Below are positions 1 through 7,766 of a stretch of 64,000 nt of DNA, piece after piece. The position numbers and the translations under genes were made by a program. Every line of letters begins with the position of its first letter. Position 1 is the first letter of the stretch. The notes beneath the pieces are model-generated. The model made no database searches, was not told the origin of the DNA, and saw nothing but the letters and a program-made list of their open reading frames with translations. This DNA is from Sphingoaurantiacus capsulatus (GTDB lineage Bacteria; Pseudomonadota; Alphaproteobacteria; Sphingomonadales; Sphingomonadaceae), in NCBI RefSeq assembly GCF_042648405.1, contig NZ_JBHRXV010000013.1:3880-67879 (forward strand). The letters run 5' to 3'.

Positions 1-357
1 CGGGTGCGCAGCTATGAGGAGAAGCGCAACCTCGTCGCCACCAGTGCCGACGATCCGCTGGAGCCGGTGCGCGACGAGGCGCTGCTCGAGCGGCTCGGCG
101 CCTACACCGCCGCGCTGCTGAAGGAGCTGTGGCCGTTCGACTACGGCCGCTTCGAATATCGCTATGACCCGGTGACGGGCGCGCTGAAGTTCATGGAGGT
201 GAACCTCAGCTGCAACCTCTGGTCGAAGAAAACGATTTCGCGCGCCGCCGGCACCCTGGGCATCAGCCATGAGGCGCTGGTCGAGACAATCGTCGCGCAC
301 AGCCTCGATCGGCAAGGTATCGGCAAGCCCGCGCGCCGGCTGGCGGTGGCGGCGTGA
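1..357 (+). CDS. ATP-grasp family ligase, C-terminal part (5' end outside the window)
   Basis: The reading frame is open from base 1, so this is the C-terminal ~118 residues of a longer protein. The stretch FDYGRFEYRYD...KFMEVNLSCNL resembles the end of D-alanine-D-alanine-ligase-type ATP-grasp domains, where a Glu-x-Asn pair (here EVN, around residue 65) binds the second Mg-ATP ion. The substrate cannot be deduced from this fragment. The stop codon overlaps the GTG start of the next gene by 4 bp (GTGA), so translation is coupled and the two products probably work in one pathway. ATP-grasp membership is fairly likely; anything finer is guesswork. Confidence 0.6.
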   Translation, partial: RVRSYEEKRNLVATSADDPLEPVRDEALLERLGAYTAALLKELWPFDYGRFEYRYDPVTGALKFMEVNLSCNLWSKKTISRAAGTLGISHEALVETIVAHSLDRQGIGKPARRLAVAA

Positions 358-1184
358 AGATCACCGCGCTGGTGCTGGCGGGCAAGCGCGACGGCGCGCT
401 CGACCCGCTCGCGGCCGCCGCCGACGTCAGCCACAAATGCCTGGTGCCGATCGCCGGCCGGCCGCTGATCGCGCATGTGCTCGACGCGCTCGACCGGTCG
501 CCCGAGGTCGAGCGCATCATCGTCTCGGTCGACTCAGTGGCGACCCTGGCCGGCGTGCCGGAAGCGCAGCGCCTGCTGGCGACTGGAAAGCTTCAGGTCG
601 CCGAAGCGCAGCCCAATCTCGTCGACAGCATCATCGCCGCGTTGCGAGACAGCGCCTATCCCGCGCTCGTCACCACCGCCGACAATGTGCTGCTGACGCC
701 GGCGGCCGTGGCCGAACTGGCGCGCCAGGGCTTCGACGCCGATGTGCTGGTGGCGATGGCGCGGCGCGAGGAAGTGCTGGCCGCGCACCCCGACGGGCAG
801 CGGCGCTTCTACCGCTTTCGCAGTGGCGAATATTCCAATTGCAACCTCTACTGGCTGGGCAGCCGCAAGGCGCTCGATGTGGCCGAGGTGTTCCGGGGGG
901 GCGGCCAGTTCGCCAAGCATCCGGCGCGCATCCTTGCCGCGTTCGGCGTGATGAACCTGCTGCGCTTCCGCTTTGGGTGGGATAGCATCGGGTCGATGTT
1001 CGTGCGGCTGTCGCGCCGCTTCGGCCTGAGCTTGCGCCCCGCCTTGATGACCGACGGCGCGCTGGCGATCGATGTCGACAATGAACGCACCCACGCCATT
1101 GCCGGCGAGCTGCTGCTCGCGCGTCAGGCGAAGGCGGGGAAGTCCACCGGCATCAGCGACACCTCGCGCATCGCCGCCGAATAG
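354..1184 (+). CDS. nucleotidyltransferase-family (MobA/GlmU-like NTP transferase) protein
   Basis: The 276-residue product begins ITALVLAGKRDG, the glycine-rich nucleotide-binding start of NTP-transferase folds. It continues with KCLVPIAGRPLI (residues ~28-39) and TTADNVLLTP (~103), whose Asp is in the place of the metal-binding residue. Members transfer NMP to a sugar phosphate, a molybdopterin or a similar acceptor; the acceptor here is unknown. The start is GTG, overlapping the upstream ATP-grasp stop by 4 bp. The 3' end overlaps the convergent acyltransferase gene by 61 bp, an unusually long tail-to-tail overlap. A final ~60 residues beyond the core domain have no clear motif. Confidence 0.7.
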   Translation: MKITALVLAGKRDGALDPLAAAADVSHKCLVPIAGRPLIAHVLDALDRSPEVERIIVSVDSVATLAGVPEAQRLLATGKLQVAEAQPNLVDSIIAALRDSAYPALVTTADNVLLTPAAVAELARQGFDADVLVAMARREEVLAAHPDGQRRFYRFRSGEYSNCNLYWLGSRKALDVAEVFRGGGQFAKHPARILAAFGVMNLLRFRFGWDSIGSMFVRLSRRFGLSLRPALMTDGALAIDVDNERTHAIAGELLLARQAKAGKSTGISDTSRIAAE

Positions 1185-1987
1185 CCCGCCGCCACCGCCG
1201 CCTCGCAGTGGCGCGCCAGCGCCTTGCGGTCGGCAAAGTCGGCGGCACGTACCCCCGGATGCAGCCGCACCTGCGCTTCGACACGCCCGAGCCGCATGAA
1301 GTCGAAGGCGTGCGGCCCCAGGGTCATGTCGCCGGTCCAGGCGATATGCGGCAGCATCGCGCGGCGCAGCGGCAGGCCGTTGACGCGGGTGTAGGCGAGC
1401 GTCACCGGCTGGATCAGCACATCGTCGAGCCCGTCCGCCACCGCGAACAGCGAGGATTTGAACGGCAGCACACCGACGCCGTCGCCGGTGGTGCCTTCGG
1501 CAAACAGGATGACGTTGCCGCCCGCCGCCAGCCGCGTCGCGATGGCGTCGCGCTGTTCGCCCGTCGCCTGCCGGCGATCGCGCTCGACATAGATGGTGTT
1601 CTGCAAGCCGGCGAGCCAGCCGACCGGCCCCATCGCGCCGACTTCCGACTTGGCGACGAAGTGCCCGAGCAGCTTCGAGCCTAGCACGGGGATGTCGGCC
1701 CAGGACAGGTGATTGACGACGAACAGCACGCCCTGGCCGCGCACCGGCGTGCCGTGCATCGTCGTGCGGATGCCGAGCGCGCGCGACAGCAGCCGGTGGA
1801 ACAGCTTCGGCAGCCGCGGGCTGCCATCGGGGCGCATCTTCAGCGCGACGAGCTGGGGCGGCACCAGCATCGACAGCGCCGCCGCCGTGCCCAGCATCGT
1901 CTTCGCCGGCCCGAAGCGCTGGTGGCGTTCCGGGGCCTCGGCATAGTCGCCAAAGTCCCCTGCGAGAGCAGGCGCGCGCGAGGCCAT
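1124..1987 (-). CDS. 1-acyl-sn-glycerol-3-phosphate acyltransferase family protein (PlsC/OlsA-like)
   Basis: The 287-residue protein has the acyltransferase block I VNHLSWADIPVL (catalytic His and Asp of the HxxxxD box) and block III FAEGTTGDG. These are diagnostic of the PlsC family, which acylates lysophosphatidate or, in OlsA, lyso-ornithine lipid at the inner membrane. Its start codon overlaps the stop of the upstream OlsB-like gene by one base (TAATG). That pairing favours an ornithine-lipid role (OlsA) over general phosphatidate synthesis; this is an inference from context. The ATG at 1987 is the natural start because of the coupling. Confidence 0.8.
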   Translation of the reverse strand: MASRAPALAGDFGDYAEAPERHQRFGPAKTMLGTAAALSMLVPPQLVALKMRPDGSPRLPKLFHRLLSRALGIRTTMHGTPVRGQGVLFVVNHLSWADIPVLGSKLLGHFVAKSEVGAMGPVGWLAGLQNTIYVERDRRQATGEQRDAIATRLAAGGNVILFAEGTTGDGVGVLPFKSSLFAVADGLDDVLIQPVTLAYTRVNGLPLRRAMLPHIAWTGDMTLGPHAFDFMRLGRVEAQVRLHPGVRAADFADRKALARHCEAAVAAGYSAAMREVSLMPVDFPAFA

Positions 1988-2832
1988 TATGCGGCGTCGT
2001 TCGCGCCGAAGCGGTCGGCGTAGCGGCTGGTGATACGATCGACCGGCATCACCACGAACACATCGACGGTGTTGAACTGGCGGTCGACGAAGGCGCCGTC
2101 ACCGATCACCGCGCCGACGCGGAGATAACCCTTCACCAGCGGCGGCAGCGCGCGCGAGGCGAGGCGCTGGTCATAGGCCGTCGCCGCGAGCCGGTTCATC
2201 TCGACATGATGCTCGGGCAGCGCGCGGGCGCGCATCTCGGGCGGGGCGAGATGATTATGGTAGAGGTAGGACAGCTCGGCGGCATGCACCTCGGGATCGG
2301 CGCCGGTCAGCGAGGCGCAGCCGAACAGATGGCTGATGCGGTGCGTCTGCAGATAGCTGGCGATGCCGCGCCACAGCAGGGTGATCGTGGTGTTGTTGCG
2401 ATATTCGGGTGCGACGCACGACCGGCCGAGCTCGAGAATCTGGCCGCCGGCGGGCGCATTCTCGATCAGCGGGGTGAGGTCGAACTCGCCCGCCGAATAG
2501 AAGCCGCGGTGCGCCATCGCCACCGACTGGCGCAGCAGCCGATAGGTGCCGACCACGCGCGGGTTGCCGTCGAAGCCGTGGTCGACGACGAGCAGATGGT
2601 CGCAGACCATGTCGTAATCGTCGATGTCGCGGCGGGTGGCGAGGTGGCGGGCGGAGGGCTGGGCGCCCATCTCGTCGTAGAAGATTTCGTAGCGCAGCGC
2701 CTGCGCCGCCGCGATCTCTTCCTCCGACCGGGCCAGCCGCACATCGAGCTGGCCGACACGGCAGATATAGGGCGCGTCCGCCAGCGTGCGCGCCGCGACG
2801 GCCGTCGAACCGATGGTTTCCAAAAAGCTCAT
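1987..2832 (-). CDS. OlsB-type GNAT N-acyltransferase
   Basis: The 281-residue protein (MSFLETIG start) contains the conserved opening of the Acetyltransf_5/OlsB family, RLARSEEEIAAAQALRYEIF (from residue ~32). It is followed by a GTYRLLR strand and the ELGRSCV strand typical of acyl-homoserine-lactone-synthase-like GNAT folds. OlsB moves a 3-hydroxyacyl chain from acyl carrier protein to ornithine to give lyso-ornithine lipid. The frame stays open far upstream (to 3114) but that extension is low-complexity Arg/Ala sequence, so ATG 2832 is chosen. The downstream PlsC-type gene would add the second acyl chain. Alternative: another member of the hemolysin-like GNAT group with a different amine acceptor. 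Confidence 0.75.
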   Translation of the reverse strand: MSFLETIGSTAVAARTLADAPYICRVGQLDVRLARSEEEIAAAQALRYEIFYDEMGAQPSARHLATRRDIDDYDMVCDHLLVVDHGFDGNPRVVGTYRLLRQSVAMAHRGFYSAGEFDLTPLIENAPAGGQILELGRSCVAPEYRNNTTITLLWRGIASYLQTHRISHLFGCASLTGADPEVHAAELSYLYHNHLAPPEMRARALPEHHVEMNRLAATAYDQRLASRALPPLVKGYLRVGAVIGDGAFVDRQFNTVDVFVVMPVDRITSRYADRFGANDAA

Positions 2833-2992
2833 GTCCCGCCTCCTGGCGCGGGACGGTGAGGACCGCCGAATGGGCAAGCGGTACTGCCCCGCGTCCTCGC
2901 GGCATTTACGTGACAGAGATGACAGCGGCGGGTCCGAACGATTGCAGTTGCGCGACGGTGGAGCGAAGCGCAGTTTCCCGCGTTGCATTGAC

Positions 2993-3967
2993 ATGACGAA
3001 ACGATTCTCCCTTTTCGCCCTCGGGCGGCGGACGCGCGCGGCCCTCGCCGCCGGCGCGGCGCTGCTGCTCGCCGGCGCGGGGGTGACGGCGTTGCGCGCC
3101 GGCGACGGCGCCATGCCGACACCGGGACGCTTCGTCGCGGTCGGGGACGACGCGCTCTATCTCGACTGCCGCGGCGCGGGCTCGCCGACGATCGTGCTGG
3201 AGGCCGGCGCCACCGGCTTCGCCGAGACCTGGGCGTGGGTGCAGAAGGATCTCGCGCGCGATCACCGCGTCTGCGCCTACGACCGTGCCGGCATGGGCCG
3301 CAGCCCCGGCGGCGCGACGGCCTTCCATCCGGCGGAAAGCGCCGACCGGCTCGACGTGCTGCTGAAGAATGCGCGCGAGCCCGGCCCCTATCTGATGGTC
3401 GGCCATTCGCTCGGCGGTGCGCTGGCGCTGGTCTATGCGGCGCGCCACCCTGAGAATACCCGCGCGGTCGTCATGGTCGACCCGCCGCATCCCGACCTGC
3501 TGAGCCGCATCCCGCGTGCCGCGGCGGACGATTATGTCGATTTCGCCGCCAAGCTGCGTCTCGCCTCGCGGCTGGCCCCGCTCGGCGTCATGCACGCGGT
3601 ACGGCCGTTCAGCGGCCCGGCGGCGACCTTGCCCGAGGAGGCGCGCCACGCCGCTGCCATCGTCGAGGTCAGCCCCGACCACCTCCGCCGCTCCTACCGC
3701 GAGCTGGCGGCCTGGCCCGAAGTCGAGACGGCGTTCCGCGACGCGATGCGCGACAACCGCCGGCCGCTGATGGTGATCGCCGCCGGCACGCCGACCGACG
3801 GGCGGACGCCCGAATTCCTGCAGTCGATGCAGGACATGCAGCGCGAGATCGCGGGCGGCGGCGGCTTCGCCATCGTGCCGCGCGCCGACCATTATTCGAT
3901 CATCCTCGACCCGAAAAGCGCGGCGACCGTCGCGCATGCCGTTCGGGTGTTGGGCGTTAAGAGCTAA
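2993..3967 (+). CDS. exported alpha/beta hydrolase
   Basis: The 324-residue protein starts MTKRFSLFALGRRTRAAL followed by an Ala/Leu-rich stretch to about residue 30, a probable signal peptide or membrane anchor. The hydrolase core shows the strand YLDCRG, the oxyanion segment LEAGATGFAE, the nucleophile elbow VGHSLGGAL (Gly-x-Ser-x-Gly), and a C-terminal RADHYSII carrying the likely catalytic His. It resembles exported or membrane-anchored hydrolases of the haloperoxidase/proline-iminopeptidase type; the substrate is unknown. The frame is open from 2786, but the ATG at 2993 precedes the hydrophobic leader and is preferred. It converges on the next gene with a 4-bp stop overlap. Confidence 0.7.
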   Translation: MTKRFSLFALGRRTRAALAAGAALLLAGAGVTALRAGDGAMPTPGRFVAVGDDALYLDCRGAGSPTIVLEAGATGFAETWAWVQKDLARDHRVCAYDRAGMGRSPGGATAFHPAESADRLDVLLKNAREPGPYLMVGHSLGGALALVYAARHPENTRAVVMVDPPHPDLLSRIPRAAADDYVDFAAKLRLASRLAPLGVMHAVRPFSGPAATLPEEARHAAAIVEVSPDHLRRSYRELAAWPEVETAFRDAMRDNRRPLMVIAAGTPTDGRTPEFLQSMQDMQREIAGGGGFAIVPRADHYSIILDPKSAATVAHAVRVLGVKS

Positions 3968-4875
3968 CCTCGCGCGAACGCCGCGATGTCGGCATTCAGC
4001 CGCGCAACGTGCGTCACGAACAGCCCGTGCGGCGCGCCTTCATAGACGCTGAGCTTCGCCCCCCTCACCAGCTTCGATGCCGGGCCGGCGCTGATCGGCA
4101 GCGGCGCCGACGCATCCTTGTCCCCGTGAATGAACAGCACGGGAATCGACAGCTTCGCCAGTTCGGCACGGAAGTCGGCGGCGGTCATCGCCCTGTTGAG
4201 CTCGATCGCCGACTGGAGCGTCGCCGACAGCATGATCGATTTGATCCACGTCCGCATCAGCGGCGAGGTCGCCGGCACGACGAAGGGATCGGCATTCCCT
4301 TCGATCCAGGCGGGGAAGTCGGTGGCGAACTGGCCGCGCAACTGGTCGAAGAAGGGCGCGGGCACGCCGGTCGGATTGTCGGCCTTCTGCGTGAGGCAGG
4401 GCAAGGTGGTGGCGAGGAAGATCACTTTCGCGATCCGGCCCTTGCCGCCATGGCGGCTAAGGTAGCGCACCACCTCGCCGCCGCTCATCGAGTGCGCGAC
4501 CACCGTCGCGCCCTTCACGTTGAGCGCGTCGAGCACGGCGGCGAGATCGTCGGCGAGCGTGTCATAGTCGTAGCCGGCGCCGGGATCGTCCGAGCGGCCC
4601 TGGCCGCGCCGGTCGTAGGCGATGCAGCGGTGGCCGGCGGCGGCGAGCGGCGCCATCTGGTAGGCCCAGCTTTCCGAGGTCAGCGTCCAGCCGGCAAGGA
4701 AGACCACCGGCGTTCCCTCGCCCCAGTCGCGCATGAACAGGCGGTGGCCGCTCGGCAGTGTCACCCAGTTGCCCGATGTCTTCGGTTTGGCGGGCGCTGC
4801 CACCGCCGGCTGCGCGGCGGCCATCATCACCGTTCCGAGAAGGGCGCCCGCCCCCAGCATGTCGCGTCGGTTCAT
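3964..4875 (-). CDS. Tat-exported alpha/beta hydrolase (chloroperoxidase-like)
   Basis: The 303-residue product opens MNRRDMLGAGALLGTVMMAA, a twin-arginine signal peptide ending near AQPAVAAPA (residue ~27). The mature part is a compact alpha/beta hydrolase with FLAGWTL at the oxyanion hole, YDRRGQGRS, the nucleophile elbow VVAHSMSGGE, IPVLFIHGDKD (acid residue) and GAPHGLF (catalytic His). This matches the cofactor-free haloperoxidase/esterase group, whose natural reaction is usually ester or perester hydrolysis. Folded, Tat-dependent export places it in the periplasm. The 5' flank contains a GGAGG-type ribosome site just upstream of ATG 4875. The physiological substrate is unknown. Confidence 0.75.
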   Translation of the reverse strand: MNRRDMLGAGALLGTVMMAAAQPAVAAPAKPKTSGNWVTLPSGHRLFMRDWGEGTPVVFLAGWTLTSESWAYQMAPLAAAGHRCIAYDRRGQGRSDDPGAGYDYDTLADDLAAVLDALNVKGATVVAHSMSGGEVVRYLSRHGGKGRIAKVIFLATTLPCLTQKADNPTGVPAPFFDQLRGQFATDFPAWIEGNADPFVVPATSPLMRTWIKSIMLSATLQSAIELNRAMTAADFRAELAKLSIPVLFIHGDKDASAPLPISAGPASKLVRGAKLSVYEGAPHGLFVTHVARLNADIAAFARG

Positions 4876-4950
4876 CTCATCCTCCCGAGTTGCGGGAGGA
4901 GAGGTAGCGGGGCCTGCGAGGCGAAGCGATTACCTCGGAGGTAAGGCTTC

Positions 4951-5334
4951 CTATGCGAGGCTGGTGTCGATGCCGATGCCGCCTTTGAGCGTCAGCGTCA
5001 CCGGCGTGCGTTCGGCGATGTCGGCCATGCGGGCGCGCTGCGCGTCGTCGACACCCTCGATGTGGAGCTGGCGGATGATGCGCGCGGTATCGCCATCCCG
5101 CTGCAACGCGAGATCGACCTCGATGCGCGTCGGGTTCCAGCCCTTGCGCTCGGCATACATGCGCAGGGTGATCGCGGTGCAGGCCCCCAGGCTGCCGAGC
5201 AGCAGGTCGTAGGGCGCCGGCCCCTTGTCGCCGCCGCCCAAGGCTGGCGGCTCGTCGGCGGTGAAGCGGTGGGCGCCGACCTCGATCTCGGTGAGGTAGT
5301 TCTCGCCCGTGCCGCGGGCCCACACATGCTTCAT
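4951..5334 (-). CDS. OsmC family protein
   Basis: The 127-residue protein has the OsmC core PAPYDLLLGSLGACTAITLRM: the active-site-type Cys lies in SLGACTA (~residue 54), and the usual partner Glu of Ohr/OsmC peroxidases falls in TADEPPALGG. OsmC proteins reduce organic or fatty-acyl hydroperoxides through reactive thiols. Only one clear catalytic Cys is visible; Ohr/OsmC enzymes normally use two, so it may instead be the non-peroxidase OsmC-like group. The frame extends upstream as Arg-rich sequence; MKHVW at 5334 is the sensible start. It is 10 bp downstream of a crotonase gene, probably its operon partner. Confidence 0.75.
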   Translation of the reverse strand: MKHVWARGTGENYLTEIEVGAHRFTADEPPALGGGDKGPAPYDLLLGSLGACTAITLRMYAERKGWNPTRIEVDLALQRDGDTARIIRQLHIEGVDDAQRARMADIAERTPVTLTLKGGIGIDTSLA

Positions 5335-5344
5335 CGCGTCTCTC

Positions 5345-6130
5345 CTATTTCGCGCTGGCGAAGTCCGGTTTCCTTTTACCAAGGAACGCGGCGATGCCCT
5401 CGCGGCTTTCCGCGCCGGCGCCCGCGGCGGTGATGCCGCGCGCCTCGCGCTCCATCTGCGCCTCGAGGCCCGAGGTGAAGCTGTCGCCGAGCAGGTTGCG
5501 CGCGACGCCGAGCGCCGCCGTCGCCGAGGCGGCCAGCGACGCCGCGACGTTGGCGCCCTCTTCCGCCAGCCCCTCGTCATCGACGAGGCGGGTGACGAGG
5601 CCGAGGCGCGCCGCTTCCTCCGAGCCGACGCGGCGGTTGGTCAGGATCATCTCCTGCGCGATCCGCAGCCCCGCGAGACGCGGCAGCAGCCAGGTCATGC
5701 CCCCGTCGGGTGTCAGGCCGATCGCGGTGTAGGCGGCGGTGTAATGCGACGAGCGCGCGGCGAGCGTGATGTCGCCGAGCAGCGCGAGGCTGAGCCCCGC
5801 GCCGGCCGCCGGGCCGTTGACCAGTACCAGCAGCGGCTTCGACATGCGCGCGAGCTTCGCCACCGCCATGTGGACGACGCCCGCCAGCTCGGCGAGGAAC
5901 GCCGGCGCCTTGTCGCCCGCCGCCGCCATGCCGGCGATGTCGCCACCCGCGCAGAACATCCGCCCCGCACCGGTCAGCACCACGCAACGCACGCTCGGAT
6001 CGGTATCGATGTCGATGGCGGCTGCCAGCAGCGCCCTGGCCAGCGGCAGGTCGACGGCATTGCCCGCCTCCGGCCGGTTGAGCGTCAGGCGGACGATGCC
6101 GCCGTCGCGTTCGACAAGCAGCCCGCTCAC
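5345..6130 (-). CDS. enoyl-CoA hydratase/isomerase family protein (PaaG-like crotonase)
   Basis: The 261-residue crotonase-fold protein has LTLNRPEAGNAVD at the N-terminus, the first oxyanion loop FCAGGDIAGM (~residue 60) and the second GPAAGAGLSLAL (~residue 107). It lacks the Glu pair of true hydratases: the second site reads IGLTPDGGMTW with Asp, as in isomerases such as PaaG. A C-terminal helix pattern EGIAAFLGKRKP is typical. GTG start overlaps the stop of the SDR gene upstream by 4 bp. Role inferred: double-bond isomerisation in beta-oxidation of an unusual acyl-CoA. Confidence 0.8.
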   Translation of the reverse strand: MSGLLVERDGGIVRLTLNRPEAGNAVDLPLARALLAAAIDIDTDPSVRCVVLTGAGRMFCAGGDIAGMAAAGDKAPAFLAELAGVVHMAVAKLARMSKPLLVLVNGPAAGAGLSLALLGDITLAARSSHYTAAYTAIGLTPDGGMTWLLPRLAGLRIAQEMILTNRRVGSEEAARLGLVTRLVDDEGLAEEGANVAASLAASATAALGVARNLLGDSFTSGLEAQMEREARGITAAGAGAESREGIAAFLGKRKPDFASAK

Positions 6131-6888
6131 TTCGGCGCCATACGGATCGCGCCGTCGAGGCGGATGGTCTCGCCGTTGAGCATCGGGTTGCTGACGATGC
6201 TTTCGACGAGCTGCGCATATTCCTCGGGACGCCCCAGGCGGCTCGGGTGCGGCACCTGCTGGCCGAGCGAGTCCTGCGCCGCCTGCGGCAGCCCGGCGAG
6301 CATCGGCGTCCAGAAGATGCCGGGCGCAATGGTGACGACGCGAATGCGATGCTGCGACAGGTCGCGCGCGGTCGGCAGCGTCAGGCCGACGACGCCACCC
6401 TTCGACGCCGCATAGGCCGCCTGGCCGATCTGCCCGTCATAGGCCGCGACGCTGGCGGTGTTGATGATGACACCGCGCTCCTCGCCGATCGGCTCCGCCT
6501 GCGCCAGCCGCGCCGCGACCTTCGACAGGATGTTGAAGGTGCCGATCAGGTTGATCTCGACCGCCTTCCTAAAGGTCGCCAGCGGATGCACCGCGAACTC
6601 GCGGCCGACCGTCTTCACCGCCGGCGCGATGCCGGCGCAGTTAACGAGGATTCGCGCGACGCCGTGCGCGGCTTCCGCCTCGGAAATCGCCTTGTCGGCG
6701 CCTTCGTCATCGGTGACGTCGACCTTGAAGAAGCGGCCGCCCATTGCCGCCGCGTGGCCGTTGCCGGCCTCCTCATTGAGATCGAAGATCGCGACCTTCG
6801 CGCCGCGTGCCGCCAGCATCGCAGCGGTGGCGCCGCCAAGGCCCGATGCGCCGCCGGTGACGATCGCTGCTACGCCCGAGATATCCAT
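6127..6888 (-). CDS. short-chain 3-hydroxyacyl-CoA dehydrogenase (HSD17B10-like SDR)
   Basis: The 253-residue SDR opens DISGVAAIVTGGASGLGGAT (the Gly-rich NAD site TGGASGLG). It has the NCAGIAPA motif, a Ser-containing strand VIINTASVAAYDGQIG, the catalytic YAASKGG and PGIFWTPML. The strand after the NAD site, KVAIFDLNEE, carries the Asp that selects NAD. It is close to type II 3-hydroxyacyl-CoA dehydrogenases (FadB2x/HSD10), which oxidise 3-hydroxyacyl-CoA. It lies between two crotonase genes, with 4-bp overlap to one and 2 bp from the other, forming a beta-oxidation module. The frame is open further upstream but has no motif before MDISG. Confidence 0.85.
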   Translation of the reverse strand: MDISGVAAIVTGGASGLGGATAAMLAARGAKVAIFDLNEEAGNGHAAAMGGRFFKVDVTDDEGADKAISEAEAAHGVARILVNCAGIAPAVKTVGREFAVHPLATFRKAVEINLIGTFNILSKVAARLAQAEPIGEERGVIINTASVAAYDGQIGQAAYAASKGGVVGLTLPTARDLSQHRIRVVTIAPGIFWTPMLAGLPQAAQDSLGQQVPHPSRLGRPEEYAQLVESIVSNPMLNGETIRLDGAIRMAPK

Positions 6889-6890
6889 GC

Positions 6891-7664
6891 TCAGCGGCCC
6901 GTCCAGTTGCCGGGGCGCTTGTCGACGAAGGCGGTCATGCCCTCGACCTTGTCGGCGGTGGCGTTGAGCGCGTGGAACAGGCGGCGTTCGAACACCACGC
7001 CCTGCTGCAGCCCGGTCTCGAACGCGGCGTTGACCATTTCCTTGCAGGCGAGCGCGGCGAGCGGCGGCATCGCGGCGATCTGCGCCGCCACTTTCAGCGC
7101 CTCGTCGACCAGCTCGGCGGCCGGCACGACGCGGCTGACGAGGCTGGCGCGCTCGGCTTCGGCCGCGTCCATCATCCGGCCGGTCAGGCACATCTCCATC
7201 GCCTTCGCCTTGCCGACCGCGCGGGTCAGCCGCTGCGAGCCGCCCATGCCCGGGGCGACGCCGAGCTTGATCTCCGGCTGGCCGAACTTTGCGGTGTCGG
7301 CGGCGAGGATGAAGTCGGACATCATCGCCAGCTCGCAGCCGCCGCCGAGCGCATAGCCGGCGACCGCCGCGATCCACGGCTTACGGGTGTTGGTCACCCG
7401 CTCCCAGCCGGCGAAGAAATTCTCGACATACATCGCCGAGAAGTCCTTGGGCTGCATCTCCTTGATGTCGGCGCCGGCGGCGAACGCCTTCTCGCTGCCG
7501 GTGAGCACGAGGCAGCGCTGGCTGGCGTCGGCGTCATAGGCCGCGAACAGCTGAATCAGCTCGCCCAGCACCTCGCTGTTAAGCGCGTTGAGCGCCTGCG
7601 GACGGTTGAGGCGAACGAGGGTGACGGCGTCGTGCTGTTCGACGATCACGGTGGTGTACGTCAT
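6891..7664 (-). CDS. enoyl-CoA hydratase (classical crotonase)
   Basis: The 257-residue protein is a classical short-chain enoyl-CoA hydratase: VRLNRPQALNALN, oxyanion loop FAAGADIKEM (~residue 62), GYALGGGCELAM with the first catalytic Glu, and FGQPEIKLGVAPGMGG with the second catalytic Glu. Both glutamates of the hydratase reaction are present, unlike the neighbouring crotonase at 5345. ATG 7664 is preceded by GGGAGGAA at a good distance, which fixes the start although the frame is open further. It would hydrate trans-2-enoyl-CoA for the adjacent SDR. The 102 bp up to the MFS gene hold only the ribosome site and nothing else I can identify. Confidence 0.9.
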   Translation of the reverse strand: MTYTTVIVEQHDAVTLVRLNRPQALNALNSEVLGELIQLFAAYDADASQRCLVLTGSEKAFAAGADIKEMQPKDFSAMYVENFFAGWERVTNTRKPWIAAVAGYALGGGCELAMMSDFILAADTAKFGQPEIKLGVAPGMGGSQRLTRAVGKAKAMEMCLTGRMMDAAEAERASLVSRVVPAAELVDEALKVAAQIAAMPPLAALACKEMVNAAFETGLQQGVVFERRLFHALNATADKVEGMTAFVDKRPGNWTGR

Positions 7665-7766
7665 GGGGCGTTCCTCCCGGTGGAAATGCGCCGCCGTCTT
7701 TCCACGCGAGGGCGGCCCTCGCAACCCGGCTTTTTGCGCGAGGTCCCGGCAGAAGTGCAGCCGGGC

